Below are positions 1 to 12,668 of a stretch of 64,000 bases of DNA, piece by piece. Both the position numbers and the translations under genes were made by a program. The notes below the pieces were generated by a model. It searched no databases. It was not told the origin of the DNA and saw only the letters and a list, made by a program, of their open reading frames with translations. The stretch covers positions 32,740,619-32,804,618 of the forward strand of contig JASFXZ010000001.1 of assembly GCA_032209605.1 (NCBI GenBank), given 5' to 3'. Source of the DNA: Mactromeris polynyma (lineage: Eukaryota; Mollusca; Bivalvia; Venerida; Mactridae). Within the stretch, counting starts at the first letter, position 1, and each line of letters opens with the position of its first letter.

Positions 1-870
1 TTTGACTGACACTATGTTGTGTCTGATACCACAATACATCGGTACCTGTCTGACTGGCACTATGTTGTATCTGATACCACATGACATCGGTACCTGTTTG
101 ACTGACACTATGTTGTATCTGATACCACATGACATCGGTACCTGTCTGACTGGCACTATGTTGTATCTGATACCACAAGACACCGGTACCTGTCTGACTG
201 ACACTATGTTGTATCTGATACCACAAGACATCGGTACCTGTCTGACTGACACTATGTTGTATCTGATACCACATGACATCGGTACCTGTCTGACTGACAC
301 TATGTTGTATCTGATACCACATGACATCGGTACCTGTCTGACTGACACTATGTTGTATCTGATACCACAAGACACCGGTACCTGTCTGACTGACACTATG
401 TTATGTCTGATACCACAATACATCGGTACCTGTCTGACTGGCACTATGTTGTATCTGATACCACAATACATCGGTACCTGTCTGACTGACACTATGTTAT
501 GTCTGATACCACAATACATCGGTACCTGTCTGACTGACACTATGTTATGTCTGATACCACAATACATCGGTACCTGTCTGACTGACACTATGTTATGTCT
601 GATACCACAATACATCGGTACCTGTCTGACTGGCACTATGTTGTATCTGATACCACAAGACATCGGTACCTGTCTGACTGACACTATGTTGTATCTGATA
701 CCACAAGACATCGGTACCTGTCTGACTGACACTATGTTGTATCTGATACCACATGACATCGGTACCTGTCTGACTGACACTATGTTGTATCTGATACCAC
801 ATGACATCGGTACCTGTCTGACTGACACTATGTTGTATCTGATACCACAAGACACCGGTATCTGTTTGTA
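1..870. repeat. 48-bp minisatellite array
   Basis: About 18 head-to-tail copies of a 48-bp unit run from the left edge to about 870. Each unit carries a GGTACC (KpnI) site and the word TGATACCACA. Because 48 is a multiple of three, one frame stays open for the whole array and reads as a 16-residue repeat, but it begins at the window edge and has no gene context. Units differ at a few fixed positions (TGGCAC or TGACAC; ACAATACAT, ACATGACAT or ACAAGACAC), so it is a diverged non-coding tandem array. It may extend left of the window. Confidence 0.93.
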
Positions 871-1930
871 TCTTCTTTTGTTGATATCACAGGGACCTGT
901 TAGATTGGTGTTATATTTTATTGATGTCACACGAAACTGTTATAGTGGTGCTTTATGACAAATCAAAATCTTAACCAATTTAAAACTACAACATAATTAT
1001 TCCCTTATTTCAATGTTTGCCAATCATCTTTTTTAAGGATTTTCTTGCTTAGGCTTGAAAGAGGAACAACTATTTAACAAGAAATATCTTGAAAAAAGAT
1101 TGTCGGCGCAATTTGAAGGTTAAGTTTTGTAGTACAACATGAAAATGCCGAGATGTTACGATTGCCGGTCACTCCAGATCCAAAACGGATTTTTGTAAGG
1201 TTCCGTACCCTTTATCGAAAGGTTAACCAATCCGCGTCAATGCTACACACGTCGTTCGGTTGAAGAGAAATTGCCTTGGTTGTTAACGTAAGATGTGATT
1301 GGTGTACACAGCACTGATATGCAAATAGCAAAGCCATGTTAGTACGGCTGCGCCGAAAAATTGCGTATAAAGATTTCTATCAAAAGTGATAAACAACTGA
1401 AAGCTATGGTGACATAATTAGAAACGTGTCTCAGTGTACTTGGAGCTGAAGACAATAGCATCTCTTGAACGCAATTAGAAACAAAAAGTTATAGTTTACA
1501 AATGTGTTAAAGTTCAGGGACATGTCGTGAGACTTTATAATGTAAATGCACTTAAATGATTCAGACTATATAGTCAAACAACCTCTGCGTCTTTGACGGT
1601 TATATTAATGTAGATAGTTACCAGCTGACAGACGATATATATCATCACACAGACATACACGTGCGTCATAATAAAATACGTACAGCAATAAATGGGATAT
1701 TACCTTAGTTCTCCAAGTGTGAACAATGACACTAGTTCACACTAATTCAATTCTTTAAATGCTAATTATATGCAGTGTTAATTACTAATTTATTGTTAAT
1801 TAACGAGCGAAACTGTAACAAAAACAATTTATCCGTCAAAACATTTTGTATTTTGAAACAAAACAAAACCGATGCCAGCTTTTACGCTGTAAACTCTTGG
1901 TGGTACATTTTAATGACGCAGGTATATAAT
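871..1930. other. Intergenic and 5' flank of the expansin-like gene
   Basis: AT-rich DNA between the 48-bp array and the expansin-like start codon. I see no coding exon here. It contains a dispersed repeat at about 1210-1360 (listed separately). A TATATATC word at about 1634 is too far from the ATG to call as a TATA box without transcript data. Confidence 0.5.
1210..1360 (+). repeat. Dispersed repeat family A, copy 1
   Basis: This stretch (ending in GTACGGCTGCGCCGAAAAA) matches 34999-35148 on the same strand and 21713-21825 on the opposite strand, with scattered substitutions and small indels. Shared landmarks are GGTTAACCAA, GTTGTTCGGTT or its variant, GAAGAGAAATTGCCTTGG and ACACAGCACTGATATG. 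Three copies in 64 kb point to an interspersed element of unknown class. Confidence 0.7.
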
Positions 1931-4900
1931 ATGGACATTAAACATTCAGTAGGATTGCTTTTTGTGCTGATGTTGTACGGAGCGGAGAGATCTGTGAGAG
2001 CCATACATGACAGAGAAATCTTGGACTTGTATAAAAATGTCCACCGTGGTGATGTGAGTACCAGTTTATGTTTCTATTATACGCGTGAATGTGTGTGTGA
2101 TATTATGCACTAATGAACATATACTACATATATGCATTCTTAATATTTGTAAAGATTGTATTTATTTATTTTTCTTAATACTTTAGACAGTCCATGAGTA
2201 TACCATATTTCCAATATATATGAGTCATTGAACTTTACAGTATACATAGTAAATACTAACCTATACATATATAGAGAGAAGATGATTTTAAGTTTAAGCA
2301 TTTTATTATTACTACGATAAAAGTATGAATAATGATTATAATACTAACGCGTACATTGTTAGGTGATACTTTGACATTTTGGTTTATGGTTTATCCACAT
2401 GTGTAATTGAATGTTTACTAGTACCATTAGCAATACAGAGTGAAGCGTCTTGCCTATGGACTCACTTTACGGTCAGTGGTGCGACTGGGGTTTGAACCAT
2501 GAATCCTTCGATCAAAAACCCAACATCCTGGAATATTATTTATTAAACAGGACTCTAGAATTTTTATTCAAAGACACTTGTCCCGGACTAATGAAAAGAG
2601 TCCTGGGATTCATAACCACTAACTAACTATCAACCTATATCCAAAGAAAACTCATCCCTACATTGCTGTATAAATATAAATTATCTAATCCAACCGATTG
2701 CTATGTAGTGTTTTAGTATATATATCCTAATGATGTTAATGTAATCTACATGTACATGTATATACACTGCGCAACATGTCTAATTGGTCACACTGTGTTT
2801 GGAGAAGAGGCCATGCATAATTATTACTGTTTTATGACATTTTATTTATTGTTGTTGATGCTGATCTGTCGTAAATTTCCCCTGGGGGTCAGAGTGAATA
2901 GATATTTTTAGAAAAGTTGTTATAAGTTAATATTTATACGATGGTATTTGCATCGTTGAATTTTCATTCAATGTCAACAAAACCAGTGTCAATTAATAAT
3001 GTTTGTTCCGTATAGTATGATGTAAGAATGTGCACACTAGACTATTCAATATGTTCTCCCTTTAGGGCACTTATTATTGGAAATCAGAAGATGGTACATG
3101 TTCCCTCAACGTTCCATCATTACCAACAGTAACAAGACACGTGGACAGACTTGTTGCTTTAAATGCGCCGCAATTTTATGGATCGTCTGCTTGTGGAATG
3201 TGTCTTCTGGTAGGTACTTCATATACTGCCACGCTAGTAGGCATATTTTGCAATCTTCGAAAAATATAGTAATGTATCCGATCATAGCAACAGAATTGTT
3301 AGCCTGGTACATTGCGTACCATTCTGCGTATTAACACGAAGTGGTAGGGCGGGTAATCAAGACTACGAAAATACCAATCGCAACTGCTCGGCGGTATCCG
3401 GCAAAGCTCGGAGTACTCGGAGTAAGTGTAGGGATGCACTAAATGTTTGATGTCCCGGCTAATAACGCACAGTCTTCAGTAAAAACCAGTCCCTGGACGT
3501 ACACAATTATGAATGACTTGTGATTTGTGTCTCGAGTTTCAACAAATAAAACTGGAATTACATTTAACATTTAACCTGCAAGAAATTGCATCTCTGTTTG
3601 CTTGAAGATATGTGGAGCAGATCTTCAAATCGGTTAATCTGAATACTATCAATGTCTATTATGCTAATAATCGCCGAGGTGTTCCGAGAGCGAACTTACC
3701 ATATCCCTGCAGCATTTAGTTCCCCTGGCGGTGGATTCATGCTGTGTTCGGAAACAGACACATTTCGGTGCGGAGGAAGCGAACATGCATTTTCGGTAGA
3801 TGTGCCCTTTTTATATGATATCTCCTCCTCGACATCATTCATTTTCAGTCTGGATTACCTGCCCCTCACCGATACGCGTAATATTTCGAATATAGGGCAC
3901 TGAGACTATGCTTCAAAAATACTGTGAGTGTAAGACGCTCGGGAATGGATGCCTATTCGGAATTATTTTACTCTCAAAATGTGATGGAAAATATCTTGCA
4001 AACTGGTACGTTTAATGTTGAGAATCTAAGACATGATACATGGCGTTAACGAATATTATCCGAATGTGTGCACGAAGCCTGTCTGGATGTTGCAGTATAT
4101 CAACGATCCAACGTAAAGATGTTCATAATTTCATCCACTTAGTGACTAGTTGAGTTTGTAAGTTCAAGTAACTTGCTAACCGTCTGTTTATAGTTAAGTT
4201 TATTGGTGGCTAAGTGAGAGAGTTGGGGCGCCCTTGTATCAAGCTTAACTTTATAGATTTTGCCACTGCGCGTTCCAAGGTGCTTCTCCTATTTTCACCA
4301 ACCATGTGTCTATTGTCCTTTTTTTTGCCTTTGTAATTGCTGAATGTATGTATGTTCATGCTTCGTTGTGCTTTTGGGGTTTTTGTGCACTTTGTATGCG
4401 GCATGACCTGCTTAACTTCGATGTTGTCTTTTTATGCCACAATTGTATTATATACATTCAGGTGAATGGATCGGGAAATGGACTCGGCCTGAATCCTATA
4501 AGTGGCAGTTTTGTTGCTTACGTGAAAGACAAGTGCCCTGAATGTCATTCGGGTGAGTTTCGGACAATATGATTCTCTAAACAATCTTAAGTTCCTCAAC
4601 ATTCAATCTCCTTTCATGTCTGGAGTAAACTTCAGTTTAAACTTATTTACATGTTGTTGTATTTCACATCGATCGTTGCACAAATTCTTACAACTTATAC
4701 TAATACATATCATTGACTGCTTCCTGGCGCCGAATTCAGGGATTGAGAAGTTCAACACAAGGCTCGAACTCACGACATCCGGATCAGGAGTAACCTCTAA
4801 TCCAAACACCTTTACCTACAATCAGTCCACTACGTCTCCCTAAGGCAAACTCAGTTTAATTAATACCTTATATGCAAGTAAGTAGACAATACTCTGAGTT

Positions 4901-6536
4901 CGGTGCGCTAATCACGTCGAGTTGACCTCAGTAAGTACGTGTGTACGTAAATCTTTGACATGTTGTTTGTCTAAAAAGACGCCACGGGGAAGCGTTTCAT
5001 TTTCATTATAAATTTACAGGTGATGTAGACTTTGCTATGGAAGGTGATGGACGTTGGGATGTCAGTATACAAGCCGTACAATGTCCAGTGACTGGACCTA
5101 TCGAGTATACACTAGAAGGAAGTAATGACTATTACATCAAACTTCAAGTTAGAAATGATAGGTAGCTATATTTATTACATAACTTTTAAATGATACTATT
5201 CTAGGGAACGTATCTAAAGCCAACTAAATTCACAGGTTTAAATTTACCTTATACAACTAAGAAATAAGATGGGATTTTCCGCAACATTATAGCAACGGTT
5301 GTGGCTGAAGTTTGGTACGAACGTAGTGTTAGCATCCATACGGGCTAGATTAAGCCACTCAATATACGATGTACAATGTTTAACATCATTATTTAGTATT
5401 TGTCGTTATTATTTAGATTACCGACAACTACATTAAAAATGTATCAAAAGTCACACAAGATTTGGGCAACTTTGATACGAACTCGTGACGGACATTGGCA
5501 GTTTCCAAAGGATGGCACTCCGATCGACTCCCCCATTACACGACCGTTTATGCTTGAACTGCATGCACCAAATGGTGCAAAACTTACAGATGAAATAAAC
5601 CCATCTTCAATGAGTAAGTGATATATTTATCTTGATTAAAACATTCAGCATCACTTTATATAATTATGCTATCGTTGACAGAGTCGTCTAGATAGATAGC
5701 TATTTTGAAGTATTTTCCCATTTGATTTTTGATAAACATTTACATTCAATATGATTAGAAAATTGATGCAACCTCATTGCATCTTACCAATGCTTGTGAT
5801 ATGATACCGAATACCCGAAGTTGATAAATTGCGTTTTTATTTGGAAGCCGGATTCTTGTTTTGTCAGAGGTATAGAACGTAACCTAGAAACATTCGGTTA
5901 CATTTTATGTATAAAAGCCACTATAATACTTACATTAACAAACACTGCAACTACTGAGAACGCATCTATACATGTATGTAGCGGCAATATGAAGTTGGTA
6001 TTTTGCACGCGAAAGTTAATTGTTGACCACAGAGAACAAGCAACTTATTAGTTGTCATTACGTGCTGTATCGCCCGACGCCAGATAGACTCAGTAACACA
6101 TTAAAGTTTATCCCGAACCATCCAGACTCAAGTATTACTACCCACCAGCATTCCTATGTCCTAAGAACAGTAGTCCACTGAACCGGTATACCAAGGACTA
6201 GTGTTTCAATACCCACGCCGTCATTTTTTGATAAGGGGATAAACCCCTTCTACGAGTTTTCTTGTATGACAAAATCCCTTCTGTGAAATGTTCAGAGCGG
6301 ACAAACGATCCTTTCACCAAATTCATACGAACTGCTTTTAACGTGATTATATTAAAGTTTTAATACGTACATGTGTATAAAACTGTGATTCTTTTATGGT
6401 AACAGTTTGTGCTTCCTCACTTTCAGATTTCAAGGGTGTTATTCGTGGTAGAGGCGTACAGTACCCATTAGATCCAACCCTACCTAGCGCCTATCCCCGT
6501 AACAACCTGTCTGCACGTCGAAACTTGTTTTTATAA
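1931..6536 (+). CDS. Expansin-like secreted protein (six exons)
   Basis: Exons: 1931-2053, 3066-3209, 4462-4552, 5020-5161, 5417-5613, 6427-6536. All junctions are GT-AG and the phases chain (0,0,1,2,1), giving 268 codons plus TAA. Residues 1-24 look like a signal peptide, so the product is probably secreted. Residues 42-143 match the expansin D1 double-psi beta-barrel: GTYY at 42-45, ALNAPQF at 72-78, ACGMC at 83-87, DKCPEC at 112-117, GDVDF at 120-124 and CPVTG at 141-145. D112 and D123 are 11 residues apart, as are D71 and D82 of the bacterial expansin EXLX1. Residues about 150-235 fit the second, cellulose-binding-type domain (CBM63), starting with YYIKLQVRN. Expansins loosen wall polysaccharides without hydrolysis; the substrate here is not known. 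Five introns argue against bacterial contamination. The layout is closer to bacterial/eukaryotic-microbe expansins than to plant ones. No other family fits as well. Confidence 0.88.
6222..6300. repeat. Dispersed repeat family D fragment (GACAAAATCCC)
   Basis: Inside the last expansin intron. The words AAACCCCTTCTACG and GACAAAATCCCTTCTGTGAA resemble the ACAAAATCCCCTTC series at 34762-34935. It appears to be a fragment of the same interspersed element. Confidence 0.4.
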
Positions 6537-6778
6537 ATTGAGAATTTTAATCACTATTCATTTCTACATGCCGAAGAAAATTGTCTGAATATACTTATTT
6601 GTCATTGTAGCGCACTGGTTGTTATTATTCACCCGTCTACATGTAATCTCCTACGCATTGGTCGCTCTAAAATATCGTTTGCTTTGATCATTACTGAATA
6701 TATTTATTGAGCTGTCATACTTTCTCCAGAAAGACGGATAACAAATGAGGAAGTAGTGCAGAAATGCCACATATAAAT

Positions 6779-6784
6779 AATAAA
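6779..6784 (+). terminator. Candidate polyadenylation signal of the expansin-like gene
   Basis: AATAAA lies 243 bases after the expansin-like stop codon and about 85 bases before the 27-bp array. It is the first canonical hexamer I see downstream of that stop. No transcript evidence is available. Confidence 0.4.
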
Positions 6785-6868
6785 GCCGCAACAAATGTAC
6801 ACGGTTGTATACATAACAATATATACAAGTGACATCGCAGAAAGACGAATGTCACACAATATAACATA

Positions 6869-9842
6869 ATGATACTCACTCACACAGATCACGTTATGAT
6901 ACTCCCTCACACAGATCACATTATAATACTCCCTCACACAGATCACATTATGATACTCCCTCACACATATCACATTATGATATTCCCTCACACAGATCAC
7001 ATTATGATATTCCCTCACACAGAGCACATTATGATATTCTCTCACACAGATCACATTATGCTATTCCCTCACACAGATCACATTATGATATTCCCTCACA
7101 CAGATCACATTATGATACTTCCTCACACAGATCACATTATGATACTCCCTCACACAGCTCACATTATGATACTCCCTCACACATATCACATTATGATATT
7201 CCCTCACACAGATCACATTATGATATTCCCTCACACAGAGCACATTATGATATTCTCTCACACAGATCACATTATGCTATTCCCTCACACAGATCACATT
7301 ATGATATTCCCTCACACAGATCACATTATGATACTTCCTCACACAGATCACATTATGATACTCCCTCACACATATCACATTATGATACTCCCTCACACAG
7401 ATCACATTATGATATTCCCTCACACAGATCACATTATGATACTCCCTCACACAGATCACATTATGATACTCCCTCACACATATCACATTATGATACTCCC
7501 TCACACAGATCACATTATGATACTCCCTCACACATATCACATTATGATACTCCCTCACACATATCACATAATGATACTCCCTCACACATATCACATAATG
7601 ATACTCCCTCACACATATCACATAATGATACTCCCTCACACAGATCACATTATGATACTCCCTCACACATATCACATTATGATACTCCCTCACACAGATC
7701 ACATTATGCTATTTCTTCACACATATCACATAATGATACTATCTAACACAGATCACATAATGATACTCCCTCAAACAGATCACTTGATGATACTCCCTCA
7801 CACAGATCACATAATGATATTCCCTCACACAGATCACATAATGATACTCCCTCACACATATCACATAATGATACTCCCTCACACATATCACATAATGATA
7901 CTCCCTCACACAGATCACATGATGATAATCCCTCACACAGATCACATAATGATACTCCCTCACACAGATCACATAATGATACTCCCTCACACATATCACA
8001 TAATGATACTCCCTCACACATATCACATAATGATACTCCCTCACACAGATCACATTATGATACTCCCTCACACATATCACATAATGATACTCCCTCACAC
8101 AGATCACATTATGCTATTTCTTCACACATATCAAATAATGATACTATCTAACACAGATCACATAATGATACTCCCTCACACATATCACATAATGATACTA
8201 TCTAACACAGATCACATAATGATACTCCCTCACACAGATCACATAATGATACTATCTTACACATTTCACATAATGATACTATCTTAGACATATCACATAA
8301 TGATACTATCTTACACATATCACATAATGATACTATCTTACACATATCACATAATAATACTATCTTACACATATCACATAATGATACTTCCTCACACAGA
8401 TCACTTGATGATACTGTCTCACACATATCACATGACGATACTCCCTCACACAGATCACCTGATGATACTTCCTCACACAGATCGCATGACGATAATCCCT
8501 CACACAGATCACATGACGATACTCCCTCACACAGATCACATGATGATACTTCCTTACACATATCACATGACGATAATCCCTCACACAGATCACATGATGA
8601 TACTCCCTCACACAGATCACATGATGATACTTAATCACACAGATCACTTGACGTTACTTAATCACACATATCACATGATGATACTCCCTCACACAGATCA
8701 CATAATGATACTATCTAACACAGATCACATAATGATACTCCCTCACACATATCACATAATGATACTATCTAACACAGATCACATAATGATACTCCCTCAC
8801 ACAGATCACATAATGATACTATCTTACACATTTCACATAATGATACTATCTTACACATATCACATAATGATACTATCTTACACATATCACATAATGATAC
8901 TATCTTACACATATCACATAATAATACTATCTTACACATATCACATAATGATACTTCCTCACACAGATCACTTGATGATACTGTCTCACACATATCACAT
9001 GACGATAATCCCTCACACAGATCACCTGATGATACTTCCTCACACAGATCGCATGACGATAATCCCTCACACAGATCACATGACGATACTCCCTCACACA
9101 TATCACATAATGATACTTCCTCACACAGATCACATGATGATACTTCCTCACACAGATCGCATGACGATAATCCCTCACACAGATCACATGACGATACTCC
9201 CTCACACAGATCACATGACGATACTTCCTCACACATATCACATGACGATAATCCCTCACACAGATCACATGATGATACTCCCTCACACATATCACATGAC
9301 GATAATCCCTCACACAGATCACATGATGATACTTCCTCACACAGATCACATGATGATACTCCCTCACACATATCACATGATGATAATCCCTCACACAGAT
9401 CACATAATGATACTCCCTCACACAGATCACATGATGATACTTCCTCACACAGATCACATGACGATACTTCCTCACACATATCACATGACGATAATCCCTC
9501 ACACAGATCACATGATGATACTTCCTCACACAGATCACATGATGATACTCCCTCACACATATCACATGATGATAATCCCTCACACAGATCACATAATGAT
9601 ACTCCCTCACACAGATCACATGATGATACTTCCTCACACATATCACATGACGATAATCCCTCACACAGATCACATGATGATACTCCCTCACACAGATCAC
9701 ATGATGATACTTAATCACACAGATCACATGATGATACTTAAACACACATATCACATGACGTTACTTAATCACACATATCACATGATGATACTCCCTCACA
9801 CAGATCACATGATTATACTTAATCACACATATCACATGATGA
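6869..9842. repeat. 27-bp minisatellite array, about 110 units
   Basis: Nearly 3 kb of a 27-bp unit such as ATGATACTCCCTCACACAGA followed by TCACATT. Variants alternate CAGATCACA with CATATCACA, and the left part favours ATTATG while the right part favours ATGATG or ATGACG. The unit length is a multiple of three, so long frames stay open on both strands (up to 554 codons), which is an artefact. Higher-order repetition is clear: marker variants recur at 216 bp (7021 and 7237), 405 bp (7711 and 8116) and 567 bp (8261 and 8828), that is 8, 15 and 21 units. Confidence 0.95.
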
Positions 9843-10031
9843 TGAAAATATCAAATTCCTGGTTCACGTTATACACAGGCTTTCAAAAGTGCATGCACAG
9901 ACTACGGTTACAGGGTATAAACCAAATGCAACATGATTGTATAGTTAATCTTATAAAATGCTAATGATAATTTTTTAGGATAGAACATGAGTGATGATAA
10001 AAATTCAAAGGCTATATAATTATACATCACT

Positions 10032-10188
10032 GGAGATTGTCATGAGTTCGCTCCCTTTATCCCTTCTGTAGTATAGCACAAGGAACCTAACGTCTTTTAC
10101 ACCTGACCTCTCTTCACGACCGAAATCACCCCTAATCCTGGACAAAACTCTAGAATGGATAAAGGGAAAGAACTGGTGACAATCGCCT
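10032..10188. repeat. Small inverted-repeat element (MITE-like)
   Basis: Left arm 10032-10062 (GGAGATTGTCATGAGTTCGC...) is nearly the reverse complement of right arm 10157-10188 (ending GGTGACAATCGCCT), with about 94 bases between. A related AACTCGTGACAGTCTCC word occurs near 49900. The 73-codon frame that starts in the right arm has no family resemblance and is not called. Confidence 0.6.
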
Positions 10189-10894
10189 GGGATATACCTC
10201 CGACATGTACAATGAACGCAGGTCATGTAGAAGTTGGTTCGAATTCTATTCTTGTTACATTTATTTCCTTCTTACTATGCGTCATACCGGTTCTAAGTGT
10301 TCATGGACATCTGACTAAGCATTTACACCAGCCATCCCTCCAACCAATTTATACCACATTTATTATATTGCCCTAAATATCACAGCTAACATTCTATTCA
10401 ATTCGACTGACTTAAAGATTTTAATCACACAAATGACCAAACAAAATTGACCTAAAACTATAAAATAGACCTCAGTTTGTTTCATGCGCTGGTCAATATC
10501 CCGTCATAAAATAAATCGTAGTTACATTTACTTAAGAATATTTGTAATTAATTGTCATTAAAAATGTATTAGCCGACTTTAAACATTAACTCATGTACTA
10601 TCAGTTGTCTGTTGCATAACATTCAATATTGAATATCAATTAGCGAGCTAACATTGTCAATTTATCCATGTTGCAATATTTACCGACGAATTTTGTAAAT
10701 AACTAGAACTATTGACCATCAAAATCTGTGTACTAATGTTAAATCACTACGGTCAATGTTATTGAGAGACAAATAAACACTACGTAGGACTTCACGGATA
10801 TACTCCGGAGTTAAGTTTTTCCACAATATAGGTGAGTTTAACGTACTTTTTAATTTTATTAAATAGTTTATTTAGACGGATATAAACATACGTA

Positions 10895-11050
10895 TATAAA
10901 GATGTACATTATGCAAGGGGATCTATAAAGATGTATATTGTGCAAGGGGGATCTATAAAGATGTACATTGTGCAAGGGGGATTTATAAAGATGTACATTT
11001 TGCAAGGAGAATTTATAAGGATGTACACCGTGCAAGGGTGATTTATAAAG
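10895..11050. repeat. 30-bp tandem repeat, about 5 copies
   Basis: Five imperfect copies of a roughly 30-bp unit with the core ATAAAGATGTACATTGTGCA followed by an AGGGGGATCT-like tail. It lies about 360 bases upstream of the GPCR start codon. Confidence 0.85.
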
Positions 11051-11408
11051 AACTTATGATGGACACAATGTATTCTGTTTTGTTGAAATCAATCAAATTA
11101 AGATGCCATTGAATATATCCTAGGATTCAGTGTTTAAGTGAACTAAAATTATATCAACAATGCAAGACTGAAGAATTTATTTGGTAAGGTATATAATCGA
11201 ATGCTTATGTAAACTCTTACCTATTTCAGAAAGAAATTGTATTGATGATGTAAATCAAAGTCAAAGTTCACCTTTGATTTTCCATGTTAACGCCTGTTAC
11301 ATAGATACTGGAATGGTTGAAACCAACACGTACGTGTGAAAAGACGTCAGTGTTAATTGGCGCTTGTGAGCAGTACATATACCGAGTAAAAATAAGTACA
11401 ACTTAAAG

Positions 11409-12668
11409 ATGGCTGATCGAACGTCTACTTATCACCAGACGACAATTACCTCGGACGATTTATCAAGCTCAAGTTCAATTTACACAACGACAGATTATAT
11501 AAATACAACAACAACAAGAGAAGCTATTACAGAGGAAAACAACACTGTAACAGGCTTACCACCAATGCCGATGCCGATCACTTTAGATGATATTTTAAGT
11601 CAGTACTGGGAATATACCGTGTCACGTGACATTGGTCTCTATGGTTACCCGATCATAATCATACTTGGAACTCTGGGTAATTTATTGACTTTTATTGTTA
11701 TGTTACGTCCAAAGATGCGACGTCGTACAACATGTTTTTACATGACCATAATGTCGGTGTTTGATACCCTTGTGTTATATTTCGCGTGTCTTAGACAATG
11801 GTTGTCACTTTTGCATGGTGTAGACCCGCTCTCAATGAGCCACGCTGCTTGTAAAACACTCAACTTCTGTTCCTACACGTGTTTTGACATTGCAGTGTGG
11901 ATGCTGGTCATCATGACAGTGGATCGCTTTCTTGTTGTACAGTTTCCATTCCAAGCGTATAAAATATCATCAATACCAAAAGCAAGGCGTATAGTCATTA
12001 TTCTGGTAATAAGCATCGTTTTGTTTAATGGACACTTCTTCTGGAGCGTTCAACTGGATGGTAGAGAATTCTGCAATTATTTGGAAGGGTTCGAACATTT
12101 TCATGACAACATATGGCCTTGGTTGGACGCTGCAGTTTATTCATTTGCGCCATTTTGCCTTTTATTGGTGTTCAATGTTCTTATAATCATAATCCACAGA
12201 CGCTCTGTAATCGTGCGTCGGACAACACTGAACATAAACGCGCAGAGATGGAAGAAAAATCGACAGCAAGGGGAACAACTCCGTTTGTCATCAATGCTTC
12301 TAACTGTAACATTTAGTTTTCTCTTACTGTCCGCACCAAATGTTATCTTAACGTGCATCAGGAACAAATATTTTGATTTTTCTGTCACTGTCGATGACTT
12401 TCGTGATATTGCATTGTTCAGATTTCTTGCCACAGTGACGAATTTGTGCCTGTATATCAATCATGCAGTAAATTTCCTGTTATACTGTATGACTGGACAA
12501 TTGTTTCGGCGAGAGTTGTTACGTATCATCACATGTGACCTGTCTGAAGGTCGGAGGTCAAGGTCATCGGCATATTCAGACACAATAACACGCCCAACAG
12601 GAGTGAGCGAGTGTTCAGAGCCTATTATCCCTGCACTGTCGAGTACGATTATGGAGAGTTACATATGA
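11409..12668 (+). CDS. Rhodopsin-class GPCR, orphan peptide-receptor-like
   Basis: A single exon of 419 codons encodes a seven-transmembrane receptor. The Ser/Thr-rich extracellular N-terminus (1-70) has N-glycosylation sites such as N32 and N44. TM1 is at about 79-99 with the GN pair at 90-91 and TM2 at about 108-128. C148 and C222 can form the usual loop disulfide. The DRY position reads DRF (172-174). TM5 at about 242-262 has its proline at 248. TM6 (about 296-316) has SAPN in place of CWxP. TM7 has NHAVNFLLY (351-359) in place of NPxxY, followed by a basic helix-8 and a Ser-rich tail. The NH..N..LY and DRF variants are typical of invertebrate FMRFamide/TRH-receptor-like orphans; the ligand cannot be inferred. 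It acts at the plasma membrane through G proteins. Intronless coding suggests a retrotransposed or lineage-expanded family member. Confidence 0.9.
   Translation: MADRTSTYHQTTITSDDLSSSSSIYTTTDYINTTTTREAITEENNTVTGLPPMPMPITLDDILSQYWEYTVSRDIGLYGYPIIIILGTLGNLLTFIVMLRPKMRRRTTCFYMTIMSVFDTLVLYFACLRQWLSLLHGVDPLSMSHAACKTLNFCSYTCFDIAVWMLVIMTVDRFLVVQFPFQAYKISSIPKARRIVIILVISIVLFNGHFFWSVQLDGREFCNYLEGFEHFHDNIWPWLDAAVYSFAPFCLLLVFNVLIIIIHRRSVIVRRTTLNINAQRWKKNRQQGEQLRLSSMLLTVTFSFLLLSAPNVILTCIRNKYFDFSVTVDDFRDIALFRFLATVTNLCLYINHAVNFLLYCMTGQLFRRELLRIITCDLSEGRRSRSSAYSDTITRPTGVSECSEPIIPALSSTIMESYI

Larger units (their letters stand above)
9843..11408. other. Intergenic DNA before the GPCR gene
   Basis: No exon recognised. 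It holds a short inverted repeat (10032-10188) and a 30-bp tandem repeat (10895-11050). A pyrimidine-rich ATTTCAG at about 11223-11229 could be the acceptor of a 5'-UTR intron for the GPCR. Just downstream at about 11254-11280 is an imperfect palindrome of CAAAG and CTTTG words around AAGTTCACC, which resembles nuclear-receptor half-sites. Confidence 0.4.

Noticed and set aside
2..958. 318-codon open frame across the 48-bp array
   Set aside because: The unit is a multiple of three so any frame stays open; it has no start context, domain or splice sites, and the reverse strand is equally open.
3652..3903. 83-codon frame in the second expansin intron
   Set aside because: No splice phase, domain or family resemblance supports it; the flanking expansin exons join without it.
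1..9842. CRISPR-like arrays
   Set aside because: The repeats are directly adjacent without unique spacers and the genome is eukaryotic; these are minisatellites.
6869..9964. Frames of 472 and 554 codons (+) and up to 290 codons (-) in the 27-bp array
   Set aside because: Simultaneous open frames on both strands are a by-product of the 27-bp period; no protein family fits.
12113..12460. 67-codon (+) and 107-codon (-) frames inside the GPCR
   Set aside because: Out-of-frame and antisense shadows of the GPCR coding exon.
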